From Firmicutes bacterium UBA1047 (lineage in GTDB: Bacteria; Bacillota; Clostridia; Tissierellales; Sedimentibacteraceae): a stretch of 8,555 nt of DNA. Shown here in pieces: positions 1 to 6,090 of this stretch (position 1 is the stretch's first letter; each line of letters begins with the position of its first letter). Location of the stretch: contig DCDU01000146.1 of NCBI GenBank assembly GCA_002316585.1, positions 1-8,555 on the forward strand, given 5' to 3'. Made by a program: the position numbers and the translations under genes. The notes beneath the pieces were generated by a model. It did no database searches. It saw only the letters and a program-made list of their open reading frames with translations, and was not told the DNA's origin.

Positions 1-108
1 GCTAAAGGTGAAGCAAAAATTGCTGCAGAAGAATACTTAAAAGGCAATTTAGAATCAACCGGCTCAATTTGTCATGAACACCAGCATCATGATGAATGTA
101 GGAGCTGA
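1..108 (+). CDS. C-terminal end of an unidentified protein with a Cys/His-rich tail (partial)
   Basis: Frame 1 is open from the window edge to TGA at 106-108, giving 35 residues. They begin AKGEAKIAAEEYLKGNLES and end in a tail containing CHEHQHHDEC. The start lies outside the window. The clustered Cys and His residues suggest a metal-binding tail. Such tails occur on some small NifX/NifB-like (dinitrogenase iron-molybdenum cofactor biosynthesis family) proteins of anaerobes, and the preceding 'EEYLKGNLESTG' segment has a similar feel. That assignment is memory-based and weak. The hairpin at 142-171 separates this gene from the regulator downstream, so it is probably not part of the uronate locus. 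Confidence 0.6.
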   Translation, partial: AKGEAKIAAEEYLKGNLESTGSICHEHQHHDECRS

Positions 109-141
109 TAATATGTTCATATAATTATAAAATAAATCAAC

Positions 142-171
142 AAAGCACCAAGATGTCACTCTTGGTGCTTT
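142..171 (+). terminator. Hairpin terminator after the upstream partial gene
   Basis: Perfect 12-bp inverted repeat: AAAGCACCAAGA at 142-153, loop TGTCAC at 154-159, TCTTGGTGCTTT at 160-171. A-rich sequence precedes it, and the last three stem bases are T, followed by AAAAATTTT. The T-tract is short and interrupted, so termination strength is uncertain. Its position 34 bases after the stop codon at 106-108 fits an end-of-transcript role. The same fold exists on the other strand. Confidence 0.65.
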
Positions 172-185
172 AAAAATTTTATAAT

Positions 186-202
186 GTTTCATATTATGAA
201 AA
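186..202. promoter_or_regulatory. Candidate IclR/KdgR operator upstream of the regulator gene
   Basis: The sequence GTTTCATATTATGAAAA is an inverted repeat, GTTTCA-N5-TGAAAA, with 5 of 6 arm positions symmetric. It matches, with the same spacing, the perfect GTTTCA-N5-TGAAAC site at 1186-1202 in front of the operon. It lies just upstream of the probable -35 region of the regulator promoter, centred near -49 relative to the expected start. That position would suit autoregulation. Assigning it to the adjacent IclR protein is inference from co-location and motif sharing. Confidence 0.55.
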
Positions 203-209
203 ATAGTTA

Positions 210-236
210 TTGAATTGCGGAACAATTTGTTATAAT
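210..236 (+). promoter_or_regulatory. Extended -10 promoter of the IclR-family regulator
   Basis: A perfect TATAAT at 231-236 is preceded by TGt at 228-230, giving an extended -10 element. The -35 is weak: TTGAAT at 210-215 with a short 15-bp spacer is the best match. Transcription would begin near 243, leaving a leader of about 40 nt before the ATG at 283. An inverted repeat AATTG-N5-CAATT (213-227) lies between the two elements and could be a further protein-binding site. Confidence 0.65.
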
Positions 237-282
237 ATATAAAGTAATAAAACGATAATAATATAGCAAAGGGGTATCATAA

Positions 283-1044
283 ATGGAATTAGTCCAATCA
301 GTAGACAGAACATTAACATTATTGGAAGTGCTTTCAGATTACAGTGATGGCTTAGGCATAACTGAAATAAGCGATTTGGTAGGCTTACATAAAAGCACTG
401 TTCATAGATTGCTTTCGACACTTATTTATAAAGGATATGTAGTGCAGGATGAAGAATCAAGTAAGTACAAAATAACATTCAAACTTTTCGAATTAGGAAG
501 CAAGAAAGTACATAAATTAGATTTATTAAAAATTTCCAGACCATATACAAAAATGCTTATGGAAAGTGTAAATGAAGTTGTACATTTAATTATTAGAGAG
601 GAAACAGATATTGTTTACATTGATAAGGTTGAAGCAAATAATACCATAAGCATGGCATCTAGGATAGGTAAAAGAAATCCATTGTATTGCACAGCCACAG
701 GCAAAGCCATTTTAGCTTTTTTACCGGAAGATGAAGTACTTAAAGTATGGAACAGCAGCAAAATAGTAAAGCTGACAAAAAATACAAATATAGATTTTAT
801 TTTATTTAAGAAAGAATTGCAGGAAGTCAAGAAAAACGGCTATGCAATTGACGATGAAGAAAACGAAATGGGAGTAAAATGCGTAGGTGCACCAATTTTT
901 AACATGAGCGGGGATGTAGTTGCAGCTATAAGTGTATCAGGTCCCATAACCAGAATTACAGATGAAAAAATTGACTTTATTTCAAATGAAGTAATAAAAA
1001 CAACCAATTTAATATCAAAAGAAATGGGATATAAATTGAACTAA
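283..1044 (+). CDS. IclR-family transcriptional regulator, KdgR-like
   Basis: 253-residue protein of normal IclR-family length. An N-terminal winged helix-turn-helix covers about residues 4-65; the helix-turn-helix itself is near 25-47 (GITEISDLVGLHKSTVHRLL). An IclR effector-binding domain follows from about 75 to the end and includes the family-typical YCTATGKAILA stretch at 135-145. The ATG at 283 follows an AAAGGGG ribosome-binding site with suitable spacing, and the protein starts where the family normally starts. The gene has its own extended -10 promoter and terminator, so it is a separate unit from the operon downstream. IclR proteins of the KdgR type sense KDG or related uronate intermediates and usually repress uronate genes. 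That the downstream operon makes and consumes KDG supports this role. The family call is firm; the effector is inferred. Confidence 0.9.
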   Translation: MELVQSVDRTLTLLEVLSDYSDGLGITEISDLVGLHKSTVHRLLSTLIYKGYVVQDEESSKYKITFKLFELGSKKVHKLDLLKISRPYTKMLMESVNEVVHLIIREETDIVYIDKVEANNTISMASRIGKRNPLYCTATGKAILAFLPEDEVLKVWNSSKIVKLTKNTNIDFILFKKELQEVKKNGYAIDDEENEMGVKCVGAPIFNMSGDVVAAISVSGPITRITDEKIDFISNEVIKTTNLISKEMGYKLN

Positions 1045-1063
1045 ATCTAAATAAATTTATGGC

Positions 1064-1089
1064 ATACCCTTTAAAAGAAGGGTATTTTT
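1064..1089 (+). terminator. Intrinsic terminator after the IclR gene
   Basis: Stem ATACCCTT at 1064-1071, loop TAAAAG at 1072-1077, AAGGGTAT at 1078-1085, then a T-run through 1089. The 8-bp stem with immediate T-tract lies 20 bases after the stop codon. It isolates the regulator transcript from the operon promoter that follows. Confidence 0.85.
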
Positions 1090-1128
1090 AATGGTGTTTT
1101 TAAACTAAATATTTATTAAATAAAAGTA

Positions 1129-1157
1129 TTGCAAAAAATTTAGTGTTATGCTATAAT
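1129..1157 (+). promoter_or_regulatory. Main operon promoter (sigma-A type, extended -10)
   Basis: TTGCAA at 1129-1134 (4 of 6 match to TTGACA), a 17-bp spacer, and a perfect TATAAT at 1152-1157 preceded by TGc at 1149-1151, an extended -10. Expected transcription start is near 1164. The candidate operator at 1186-1202 lies inside the early transcribed region, about +23 to +39. A repressor bound there would be expected to block elongation or promoter escape. Confidence 0.8.
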
Positions 1158-1212
1158 AAACCTAAAGTTCACCATTAGAAAAGGGGTTTCACGATATGAA
1201 ACTAAACCTAAA
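1157..1212. repeat. Direct repeat TAAACCTAAA flanking the candidate operator
   Basis: The 10-mer TAAACCTAAA occurs at 1157-1166 and again at 1203-1212, 46 bp apart. The second copy directly abuts the inverted repeat at 1186-1202. The spacing is close to four to four and a half helical turns. It could be an accessory binding site, or simply chance in AT-rich DNA; two 10-mers so close together around an operator are worth noting. Confidence 0.5.
1186..1202. promoter_or_regulatory. Candidate IclR/KdgR operator of the uronate operon
   Basis: GTTTCACGATATGAAAC is a perfect inverted repeat (6-bp arms, 5-bp centre). The same pattern with one arm mismatch is found at 186-202 before the IclR gene; those are the only two intergenic copies I see. 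It lies between the operon promoter and the first gene, a classic repressor position. The GTTTCA/TGAAAC elements recall half-sites of the proteobacterial KdgR box, though the arm arrangement here is not identical as I remember that box. Confidence 0.65.
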
Positions 1213-1251
1213 ATGAATTTTGGAAAAATTTTAAAAATTTCATGGGAGGAG

Positions 1252-2286
1252 ATGATCAAAATTAAGGCATTGGTATATTTAGGACCTAATAATGTGAAAT
1301 ACCAAGAAATAACTGATCTCAAAACAAAGCCCGGACATGCAAAAATAAAGATTAAGTATTGCGGAATTTGTGGTGGGGATAGAGGCATTGTAGCAGGAAC
1401 TCATCCCAGAGCAAAAGCACCGTTGGTTGTTGGACATGAATTTGTGGGAGTTATTGAAGAAATATCAGACAACGACAAAAACTTAAAAGTTGGTGATAGA
1501 GTTGTTGCATATCCTTTGATATCCTGTGGGAATTGTCTATCCTGCAGGACAGGTATTCCTCATGTATGTAAAACCTTAAAACTTTTGGGTATTGATGTTG
1601 ATGGTGCTATGGCAGAATATGCCTTGGTTGATGAAAGCGTTCTTTTTAAGGTAGACGATAATGTTTCCAATGAAGTTGCGGCATTGATTGAGCCCCTGGC
1701 CGTCATTGTCAGAGCAATCCATCAGTCGCAATTTAAACTGCTTGATTCTACAGTTGTAATGGGGGCGGGTCCCATAGGAATAATTACGGCTATTGTCTTA
1801 AAACATTCCGGAGCATCAAGAATTGTAATTTCCGATTTAGATAATTCGAGGATAGAATTATGCAGGGAGTTTGGATTTAGAGCTGTTAATATTAAGGAAG
1901 AAAGTCTAAAAGATGTTGTTGATGAAATGACAAATAATGAAGGTGTCGATATTGTATTTGAAGCAAGTGGAACCGAACCCGCCACTTTTCAGAGCACGGA
2001 ATTAGCTAAAATAGGTGGAATGATTTGTATGACAGGAATTCACAAGGCTCCTCACATTTTTAATCTACCACAGTTTAGTTTTAAGGAGCAGAAGATGGTT
2101 GCAACGAGAGTGTATACTAAGCATGAGTTTGAGCAGGCAGTTAACTTTGCAAAAGAAATTCATGATGAGTTAGAAAAGCTTGTAAGCCATATTATTCCCT
2201 TGAAAGAGGGGCATAAAGCATTTGATTACATAAACGATCCAAATGTGAATACGGTAAAAGTATTGCTTGATTGCACAGACATTTAG
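1252..2286 (+). CDS. Zinc-dependent medium-chain alcohol/polyol dehydrogenase, first gene of the operon
   Basis: 344 residues from the ATG at 1252, the usual length for sorbitol/threonine-dehydrogenase-like MDR enzymes. Visible: catalytic zinc ligands C40, H62-E63 (GHE motif) and E147; structural zinc cysteines C92, C95, C98 and C106; Rossmann motif GAGPIG at 171-176 for NAD(P)H. An upstream in-frame ATG at 1213 would add 13 residues but has no ribosome-binding site and gives an atypical N-terminus. The ATG at 1252 is preceded by GGAGG only 2 nt away, unusually close, so the start is likely but not secure. Oddity: the usual CG[ICV]CG[ST]D motif reads CGICGGD, so the Ser/Thr that normally takes part in proton relay is Gly42. 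It probably interconverts a hydroxyl and keto group on a sugar acid or a derived polyol. The substrate cannot be read from sequence. Confidence 0.88.
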   Translation: MIKIKALVYLGPNNVKYQEITDLKTKPGHAKIKIKYCGICGGDRGIVAGTHPRAKAPLVVGHEFVGVIEEISDNDKNLKVGDRVVAYPLISCGNCLSCRTGIPHVCKTLKLLGIDVDGAMAEYALVDESVLFKVDDNVSNEVAALIEPLAVIVRAIHQSQFKLLDSTVVMGAGPIGIITAIVLKHSGASRIVISDLDNSRIELCREFGFRAVNIKEESLKDVVDEMTNNEGVDIVFEASGTEPATFQSTELAKIGGMICMTGIHKAPHIFNLPQFSFKEQKMVATRVYTKHEFEQAVNFAKEIHDELEKLVSHIIPLKEGHKAFDYINDPNVNTVKVLLDCTDI

Positions 2287-2307
2287 GTTGTATAGAATGG
2301 AGGTATC

Positions 2308-3066
2308 ATGGATTACTTTAATATTGAAGGAAAAAGAGCAATTGTTACGGGAGGCTCCAGGGGCTTAGGAAGAGCAATGGCAGAAGCTCTTATGAATGCA
2401 GGTGTTGAAGTTGTACTGTTTGCTACTTCGGAGAAAATAAATGATATTGTTAAAGAATACAATGACAAAGGATTCAAGTGTCATGGAAAAATAGTTGATA
2501 TTGGTAATGATAATGAAAGGCAGTCTGCATTTCAGGAAGCTTTAAAACTATTGGGAGGCAGGCTTGATATACTTGTTAATGCGGCAGGAGTTCAAAGAAG
2601 GCACAAAAGCGAGGAATTTCCCTTGGAAGATTGGTACCATGTAATAAATGTGAATCTTACAGCTGTTTTTTCTCTTTGTCAGATGGCATCCAAAGAAATG
2701 ATAAAACAAAACCAAGGAAAAATCATTAATATTGCATCAATGCTTAGCTTTTTTGGAGGTTATACAGTGCCTGCTTATGCTGCAAGCAAGGGAGGCGTAG
2801 CTCAGCTTACAAAGGCTTTTTCAAACGAATGGGCAAGCCAAGGAATCAATATAAATGCAATTGCACCAGGTTATATGGCTACAGATATGAATACTGCACT
2901 GATTAATGATACAGTTCGGAACAAGGAAATACTTTCGCGAATTCCCGCTAATAGGTGGGGAACACCTGAGGATATGGCAGGAGTAGTACTGTTTCTTTCG
3001 TCGCCTGCATCTGATTATTTAAACGGAGCAATAATTCCTGTTGATGGGGGATATTTGGGCAGATAA
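2308..3066 (+). CDS. kduD: KduD: 2-dehydro-3-deoxy-D-gluconate 5-dehydrogenase (SDR family)
   Basis: 252-residue classical short-chain dehydrogenase. Cofactor motif TGGSRGLG at 14-21, NAAG at 91-94, and catalytic tetrad N116, S144, Y157 and K161 (YAASK). The segment 'NAAGVQRRH' and the C-terminal 'IIPVDGGYLGR' resemble KduD proteins, and the length matches. KduD reversibly reduces 3-deoxy-D-glycero-2,5-hexodiulosonate (DKII) to KDG with NAD(P)H in the cytoplasm. The start follows GGAGG with 4-nt spacing, 21 nt after the previous gene. The next gene, 11 nt downstream, encodes KduI, which makes its substrate, so the gene pair supports the call over a generic 3-oxoacyl-ACP reductase or gluconate 5-dehydrogenase. 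Confidence 0.9.
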   Translation: MDYFNIEGKRAIVTGGSRGLGRAMAEALMNAGVEVVLFATSEKINDIVKEYNDKGFKCHGKIVDIGNDNERQSAFQEALKLLGGRLDILVNAAGVQRRHKSEEFPLEDWYHVINVNLTAVFSLCQMASKEMIKQNQGKIINIASMLSFFGGYTVPAYAASKGGVAQLTKAFSNEWASQGININAIAPGYMATDMNTALINDTVRNKEILSRIPANRWGTPEDMAGVVLFLSSPASDYLNGAIIPVDGGYLGR

Positions 3067-3077
3067 AGGAGGGTTCA

Positions 3078-3908
3078 ATGAAGGTATATTATGCATGTCA
3101 TGCTGATGATGTAAAGAAATACAATACGGATGAACTTAGAAAATACTTTTTAATGAATGAAGTTTTTAAAGCAGATGATGTACTTTTATCATATAGCCAT
3201 GTAGATCGAATTATTTTTGGAGGAGCTATGCCTGTTAACAAGTCACTAAAACTTGAAGCAGCAGATGAGCTCCGTGCGGACTATTTTTTACAAAGAAGAG
3301 AATTAGGAACAATTAACATAGGTGGTAATGGGAGAATTATTATTGATGACAAGGTGTATGAAATAAACAAAAATGATGCTATTTATATAGGAATGGGAGC
3401 CAAAGAAATAGTGTTTGAGTCTGTTGATTCAAATAAACCGGCAAAGTTTTACATCAATTCATGTCCTGCGCATCATTCTTATCCAATAAGAAAGATTTCC
3501 TATGAAGAAGCTATACATATTGAACTTGGCTCACAGGAAACGGTCAATGAAAGAACATTGAATCAATATATTCACCCAAGCGTGATTGATACATGTCAGT
3601 TATCTATGGGTATGACAGTTATTCATAAAGGCAGTGCATGGAATACAATGCCTACGCATACTCATGAGAGACGAATGGAAGTATATTTCTATTTTGATAT
3701 GGATGAAGATTCAAGAGTGTTTCACATGATGGGGCAACCGAATGAGACAAGACATATTGTAATGAAAAATGATCAGGCAGTGATTTCTCCGAGTTGGTCA
3801 ATTCATTCGGGAGTTGGAACAGGCTGCTACACTTTTATTTGGGGAATGTGCGGAGAAAACCAAGACTTTGATGATATGGACCATGTTAAAATGGATTTCT
3901 TGCGATAA
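3078..3908 (+). CDS. kduI: KduI: 5-dehydro-4-deoxy-D-glucuronate isomerase
   Basis: 276 residues, close to the 278 of Escherichia coli KduI, and recognisable over its whole length. Examples are 'YSHVDRIIFGGAMP', 'RRELGTINIGG', 'THTHERRMEVYFYF', 'FHMMGQPNETRHIVM', 'SPSWSIHSGVGT' and 'FIWGMCGENQ'. It is a cupin-fold metalloenzyme. The metal ligands expected from the E. coli protein are all present as H194, H196, E201 and H243, with a constant offset of two. It converts 5-keto-4-deoxyuronate, formed spontaneously from unsaturated uronates, to DKII, the KduD substrate. It starts after AAAGGAGG with 5-nt spacing. KduI and KduD have also been linked to handling of ordinary galacturonate and glucuronate, so the locus need not be limited to lyase products. 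This is the most secure assignment in the window. Confidence 0.97.
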   Translation: MKVYYACHADDVKKYNTDELRKYFLMNEVFKADDVLLSYSHVDRIIFGGAMPVNKSLKLEAADELRADYFLQRRELGTINIGGNGRIIIDDKVYEINKNDAIYIGMGAKEIVFESVDSNKPAKFYINSCPAHHSYPIRKISYEEAIHIELGSQETVNERTLNQYIHPSVIDTCQLSMGMTVIHKGSAWNTMPTHTHERRMEVYFYFDMDEDSRVFHMMGQPNETRHIVMKNDQAVISPSWSIHSGVGTGCYTFIWGMCGENQDFDDMDHVKMDFLR

Positions 3909-3925
3909 TTAAAAAGGAGATACTT

Positions 3926-4882
3926 ATGAAGGTTATAATTACTGATTGCGACCATGAAAATATTGATATTGAGACGAGTGTTTTAAATAATGCCAATATT
4001 CCTTTTAAGCTTTTACAATGTAAGACAGAAGAAGATTTAATTAATAAATGCAAGGGAGCAGACATACTGATTAACCAGTATGCACCAATAACGCAAAATG
4101 TTATGGAAAACCTTAGTCCTGAACTTAAGCAGGTTGTGCGTTATGGGGTTGGAGTTGACAATGTAAATGTAAAAGCAGCTACAAAAATGGGAATAACAGT
4201 TTGCAATGTTCCGGATTACGGAACCAATGAAGTTGCTGATCATGCGCTGTCCTTAATGCTTGCAATCCAACGCAAAATTGTTCTCATGAGCAATTATACG
4301 AAAAATGAAAAATGGGATTATGTGAAGGCTATACCGGTTCATAGGCATGGTACATTGACTGTTGGAATTGTTGGTATTGGACGAATCGGGAAAGCATTTG
4401 CTAAACGTGTCAGTGTTCTTGGCTGTAATGTAGTTGCATATGACCCGAAATTTGATAAAAATATTAAAGATTGCAGGAGTTTTGTAAAGTCTGTTACTAT
4501 GGAAGAACTTCTTGATATTTCAGACATTATTTCAATACATTGCCCCTCTGATAATACTATAGGTCTATTTAATGATGAAGCTTTCAATCGTATGAAAAAA
4601 ACAGCATATATAATCAATACTGCACGTGGTGGCATTATCGACGAAGAAGCTTTGGATAGGGCTCTTTCTCAAGGAAAGATTGCCGGAGCTGCTATTGATG
4701 TGGTAAAGAAAGAACCGATGTCAACTGAATCACCGCTTTTTTGTCATGAAAATTTTATATGCACACCTCATATGGCTTGGTATTCAGAGGAAGCTGCATT
4801 AGAACTGAAAAGAAAGGTTGCAGAGGAAGCTGTTAGATTTGCAAAGGGAGAAGAAGTATTCTACCCTGTAAATAATATTTAA
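3926..4882 (+). CDS. CtBP-like D-2-hydroxyacid dehydrogenase
   Basis: 318-residue D-isomer-specific 2-hydroxyacid dehydrogenase. Split substrate domain at about 1-100 and 290-318, and a Rossmann domain between with GIGRIG at 150-155. Catalytic residues are all present: R234 (NTARGG), E263 (KKEPM) and H282 (TPHMAWYSEEA). 'CNVPDYGTNEVADHALSLML' and 'TPHMAWYSEEA' are most like the C-terminal-binding-protein (CtBP) branch rather than SerA or lactate dehydrogenase. It should reduce a 2-keto acid to a D-2-hydroxyacid, or the reverse, using NAD(H). It lies 17 nt after kduI with an AAAGGAG ribosome-binding site, clearly inside the operon. It is not a step of the standard KDG pathway. Possible roles are reducing a sugar-derived 2-keto acid, draining a side product, or oxidising an imported aldonate-type acid; none is proven. 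Confidence 0.88.
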   Translation: MKVIITDCDHENIDIETSVLNNANIPFKLLQCKTEEDLINKCKGADILINQYAPITQNVMENLSPELKQVVRYGVGVDNVNVKAATKMGITVCNVPDYGTNEVADHALSLMLAIQRKIVLMSNYTKNEKWDYVKAIPVHRHGTLTVGIVGIGRIGKAFAKRVSVLGCNVVAYDPKFDKNIKDCRSFVKSVTMEELLDISDIISIHCPSDNTIGLFNDEAFNRMKKTAYIINTARGGIIDEEALDRALSQGKIAGAAIDVVKKEPMSTESPLFCHENFICTPHMAWYSEEAALELKRKVAEEAVRFAKGEEVFYPVNNI

Positions 4883-5030
4883 TTGCAGGAATATAAAAAA
4901 TAAGCCTGCGTTAAAATAAAAAATCCTATTATGAAATAGGAGGAAGTTAAAAAAAGGTAAAGGTAGAACCTTGTGCCGACAAACTCGGAGTATTCCGAGA
5001 GACTATTTTTAAATTAAGGAGGAGTAAGAA
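4883..5030 (+). other. Structured intergenic leader before dctP
   Basis: 148 nt without an ORF, much longer than the 11-21 nt gaps upstream. It holds several inverted repeats: GCAGG/CCTGC (4885-4889 and 4905-4909, 15-nt loop), TCCTATT-ATGA-AATAGGA (4924-4941), AAGGT-AGA-ACCTT (4960-4972) and CTCGGA-GTAT-TCCGAG (4984-4999). The last could be displaced by a 4-bp alternative, CCGA (4976-4979) with TCGG (4985-4988). I find no convincing -35/-10 pair. It may be an RNA processing, stabilising or attenuating region that sets transporter expression apart from the enzymes. It matches no riboswitch class that I recognise. Confidence 0.55.
4984..5009 (+). terminator. Weak terminator-like hairpin just upstream of dctP
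   Basis: Stem CTCGGA at 4984-4989, loop GTAT, TCCGAG at 4994-4999, then AGACTATTTTT. The 6-bp GC-rich stem with a T-run beginning about seven bases later is too loose for an efficient terminator. It may act as a partial terminator, an attenuator or a 5'-end stabiliser, ending 13 nt before the dctP ribosome-binding site. Confidence 0.35.
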
Positions 5031-6074
5031 ATGAAAAGGTTATCTATTTTACTATTGACATTGATATTAGTGCTAAGTGTATTAACAGGGTGCGGGGGAA
5101 ATACAACATCTGCACCAACAACTGAACCAACAAATGGAAATGAACAAGATGAAGCAGTTAAAACAATAACACTTGAACTTGCATTTAATCAGAATGAGGC
5201 ACATCCACAGTATATGGCTATGAAAGAATTTGGTAAAACTTTGTATGAAAGAACCAATGGTGCTTATAATGTTGAGATTTTCCCTAATGAATTGTTAGGT
5301 GCACAAAAAGAGACTGTTGAGATGGTTCAGTCTGGGACTATAGCAATGTCATTGGCTGGAGGAAGCTTAATGGAAAGCTGGAATCCTGATTTTTCTGTAT
5401 TCAACCTGCCCTATGTATTTGACAGCATAGAACATCAAAGAGCAATAGTAAACGATCCGGAGATTGTCGGAGATTTATATGAATCTACAGCTGATAATGG
5501 GATAATTGTTATTGCGGCTTTCCACGGGGGAGTTAGAAATGTCTATACAGACGTAGGACCTATCAATACCCCTGCAGATTTAAATGGACTTCAGATTCGT
5601 GTTATGCAATCTGACACAAATCTTAAAATGATGGAACTTATGGGTGGTATTGGTATTGCAATGGGACAAGGCGAAGTTTACACAGCTATACAGACTGGGG
5701 TTCTTGACGGAGGAGAAAATAATGAGCTAATTTACACAAGTCTTCTTCATACAGAGGTTGCACCTTACTATTCATATACACAGCATTTGATGGTACCTGA
5801 TTATCTTGTTATTAACACAAATATATGGAATGAAATGCCGGATGATGTAAAGACAATATTCAGAGAAGAATTGGATAAAGCTATTGACTATGAATATGAC
5901 GTATTTGCAGAAGCTGTAGAAGCTGCAAAAAAAGTTGCAATTGAAGCAGGAGCAAACTTTAACGTTGCAGATATGGCTGCGTTCCAAGAAGCAGTATCTC
6001 CTCTAACTGAATCGAAATTAACTACGGATGTAACAAAAAATATTTATGCAGCTATGAGAGCGTGGAATAAATAA
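5031..6074 (+). CDS. dctP: TRAP transporter solute-binding lipoprotein, DctP family
   Basis: 347 residues. A lipoprotein signal peptide covers 1-20 with lipobox LTGC and the lipidated C21, followed by a Thr/Asn/Pro/Glu linker to about residue 42. It should therefore be anchored on the outer face of the membrane, as expected for a Gram-positive cell. The DctP domain runs from about 45 to 345. The conserved carboxylate-binding arginine sits at R190 in 'LQIRVMQSDTNLKMM', and 'QTGVLDGGEN' at 221-230 is the family signature before the C-terminal lobe. DctP proteins bind organic acids and deliver them to the DctQM membrane complex. The neighbouring KduI, KduD and KDPG aldolase suggest a hexuronate or unsaturated uronate ligand. 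An AAGGAGG ribosome-binding site precedes the ATG. Family call firm; ligand inferred. Confidence 0.93.
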   Translation: MKRLSILLLTLILVLSVLTGCGGNTTSAPTTEPTNGNEQDEAVKTITLELAFNQNEAHPQYMAMKEFGKTLYERTNGAYNVEIFPNELLGAQKETVEMVQSGTIAMSLAGGSLMESWNPDFSVFNLPYVFDSIEHQRAIVNDPEIVGDLYESTADNGIIVIAAFHGGVRNVYTDVGPINTPADLNGLQIRVMQSDTNLKMMELMGGIGIAMGQGEVYTAIQTGVLDGGENNELIYTSLLHTEVAPYYSYTQHLMVPDYLVINTNIWNEMPDDVKTIFREELDKAIDYEYDVFAEAVEAAKKVAIEAGANFNVADMAAFQEAVSPLTESKLTTDVTKNIYAAMRAWNK

Positions 6075-6090
6075 ATAAATATTATGCTTT

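Noticed and set aside
112..123. ATG preceded by AGGAG shortly after the first stop codon
   Set aside because: Reads only Met-Phe-Ile before TAA. It is too short to be a gene, and the AGGAG lies within the upstream coding end.
186..1202. Exactly 1000 bp between the two operator copies
   Set aside because: The round number is coincidence. The intervening length is set by the iclR gene and has no structural meaning I can support, although DNA looping remains possible.
1213..1251. 13-residue N-terminal extension of the zinc dehydrogenase
   Set aside because: The ATG at 1213 has no Shine-Dalgarno sequence, and the extension does not fit the family, whose proteins begin close to 'KALVY'. The shorter form has the usual length.
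4339..4635. 98-codon open frame on the - strand
   Set aside because: Antisense to the Rossmann and catalytic region of the 2-hydroxyacid dehydrogenase; no independent support.
4885..4909. GCAGG/CCTGC hairpin as a terminator of the enzyme genes
   Set aside because: Only 5 bp with a 15-nt loop and followed by A-rich rather than T-rich sequence, so it does not look like an intrinsic terminator.
4883..4932. Possible internal promoter before dctP (TTGCAG at 4883; TAAAAT at 4912 or TATTAT at 4927)
   Set aside because: Spacers of 23 and 38 bp are far from 17, and no better -35 exists for either -10. Not supported.
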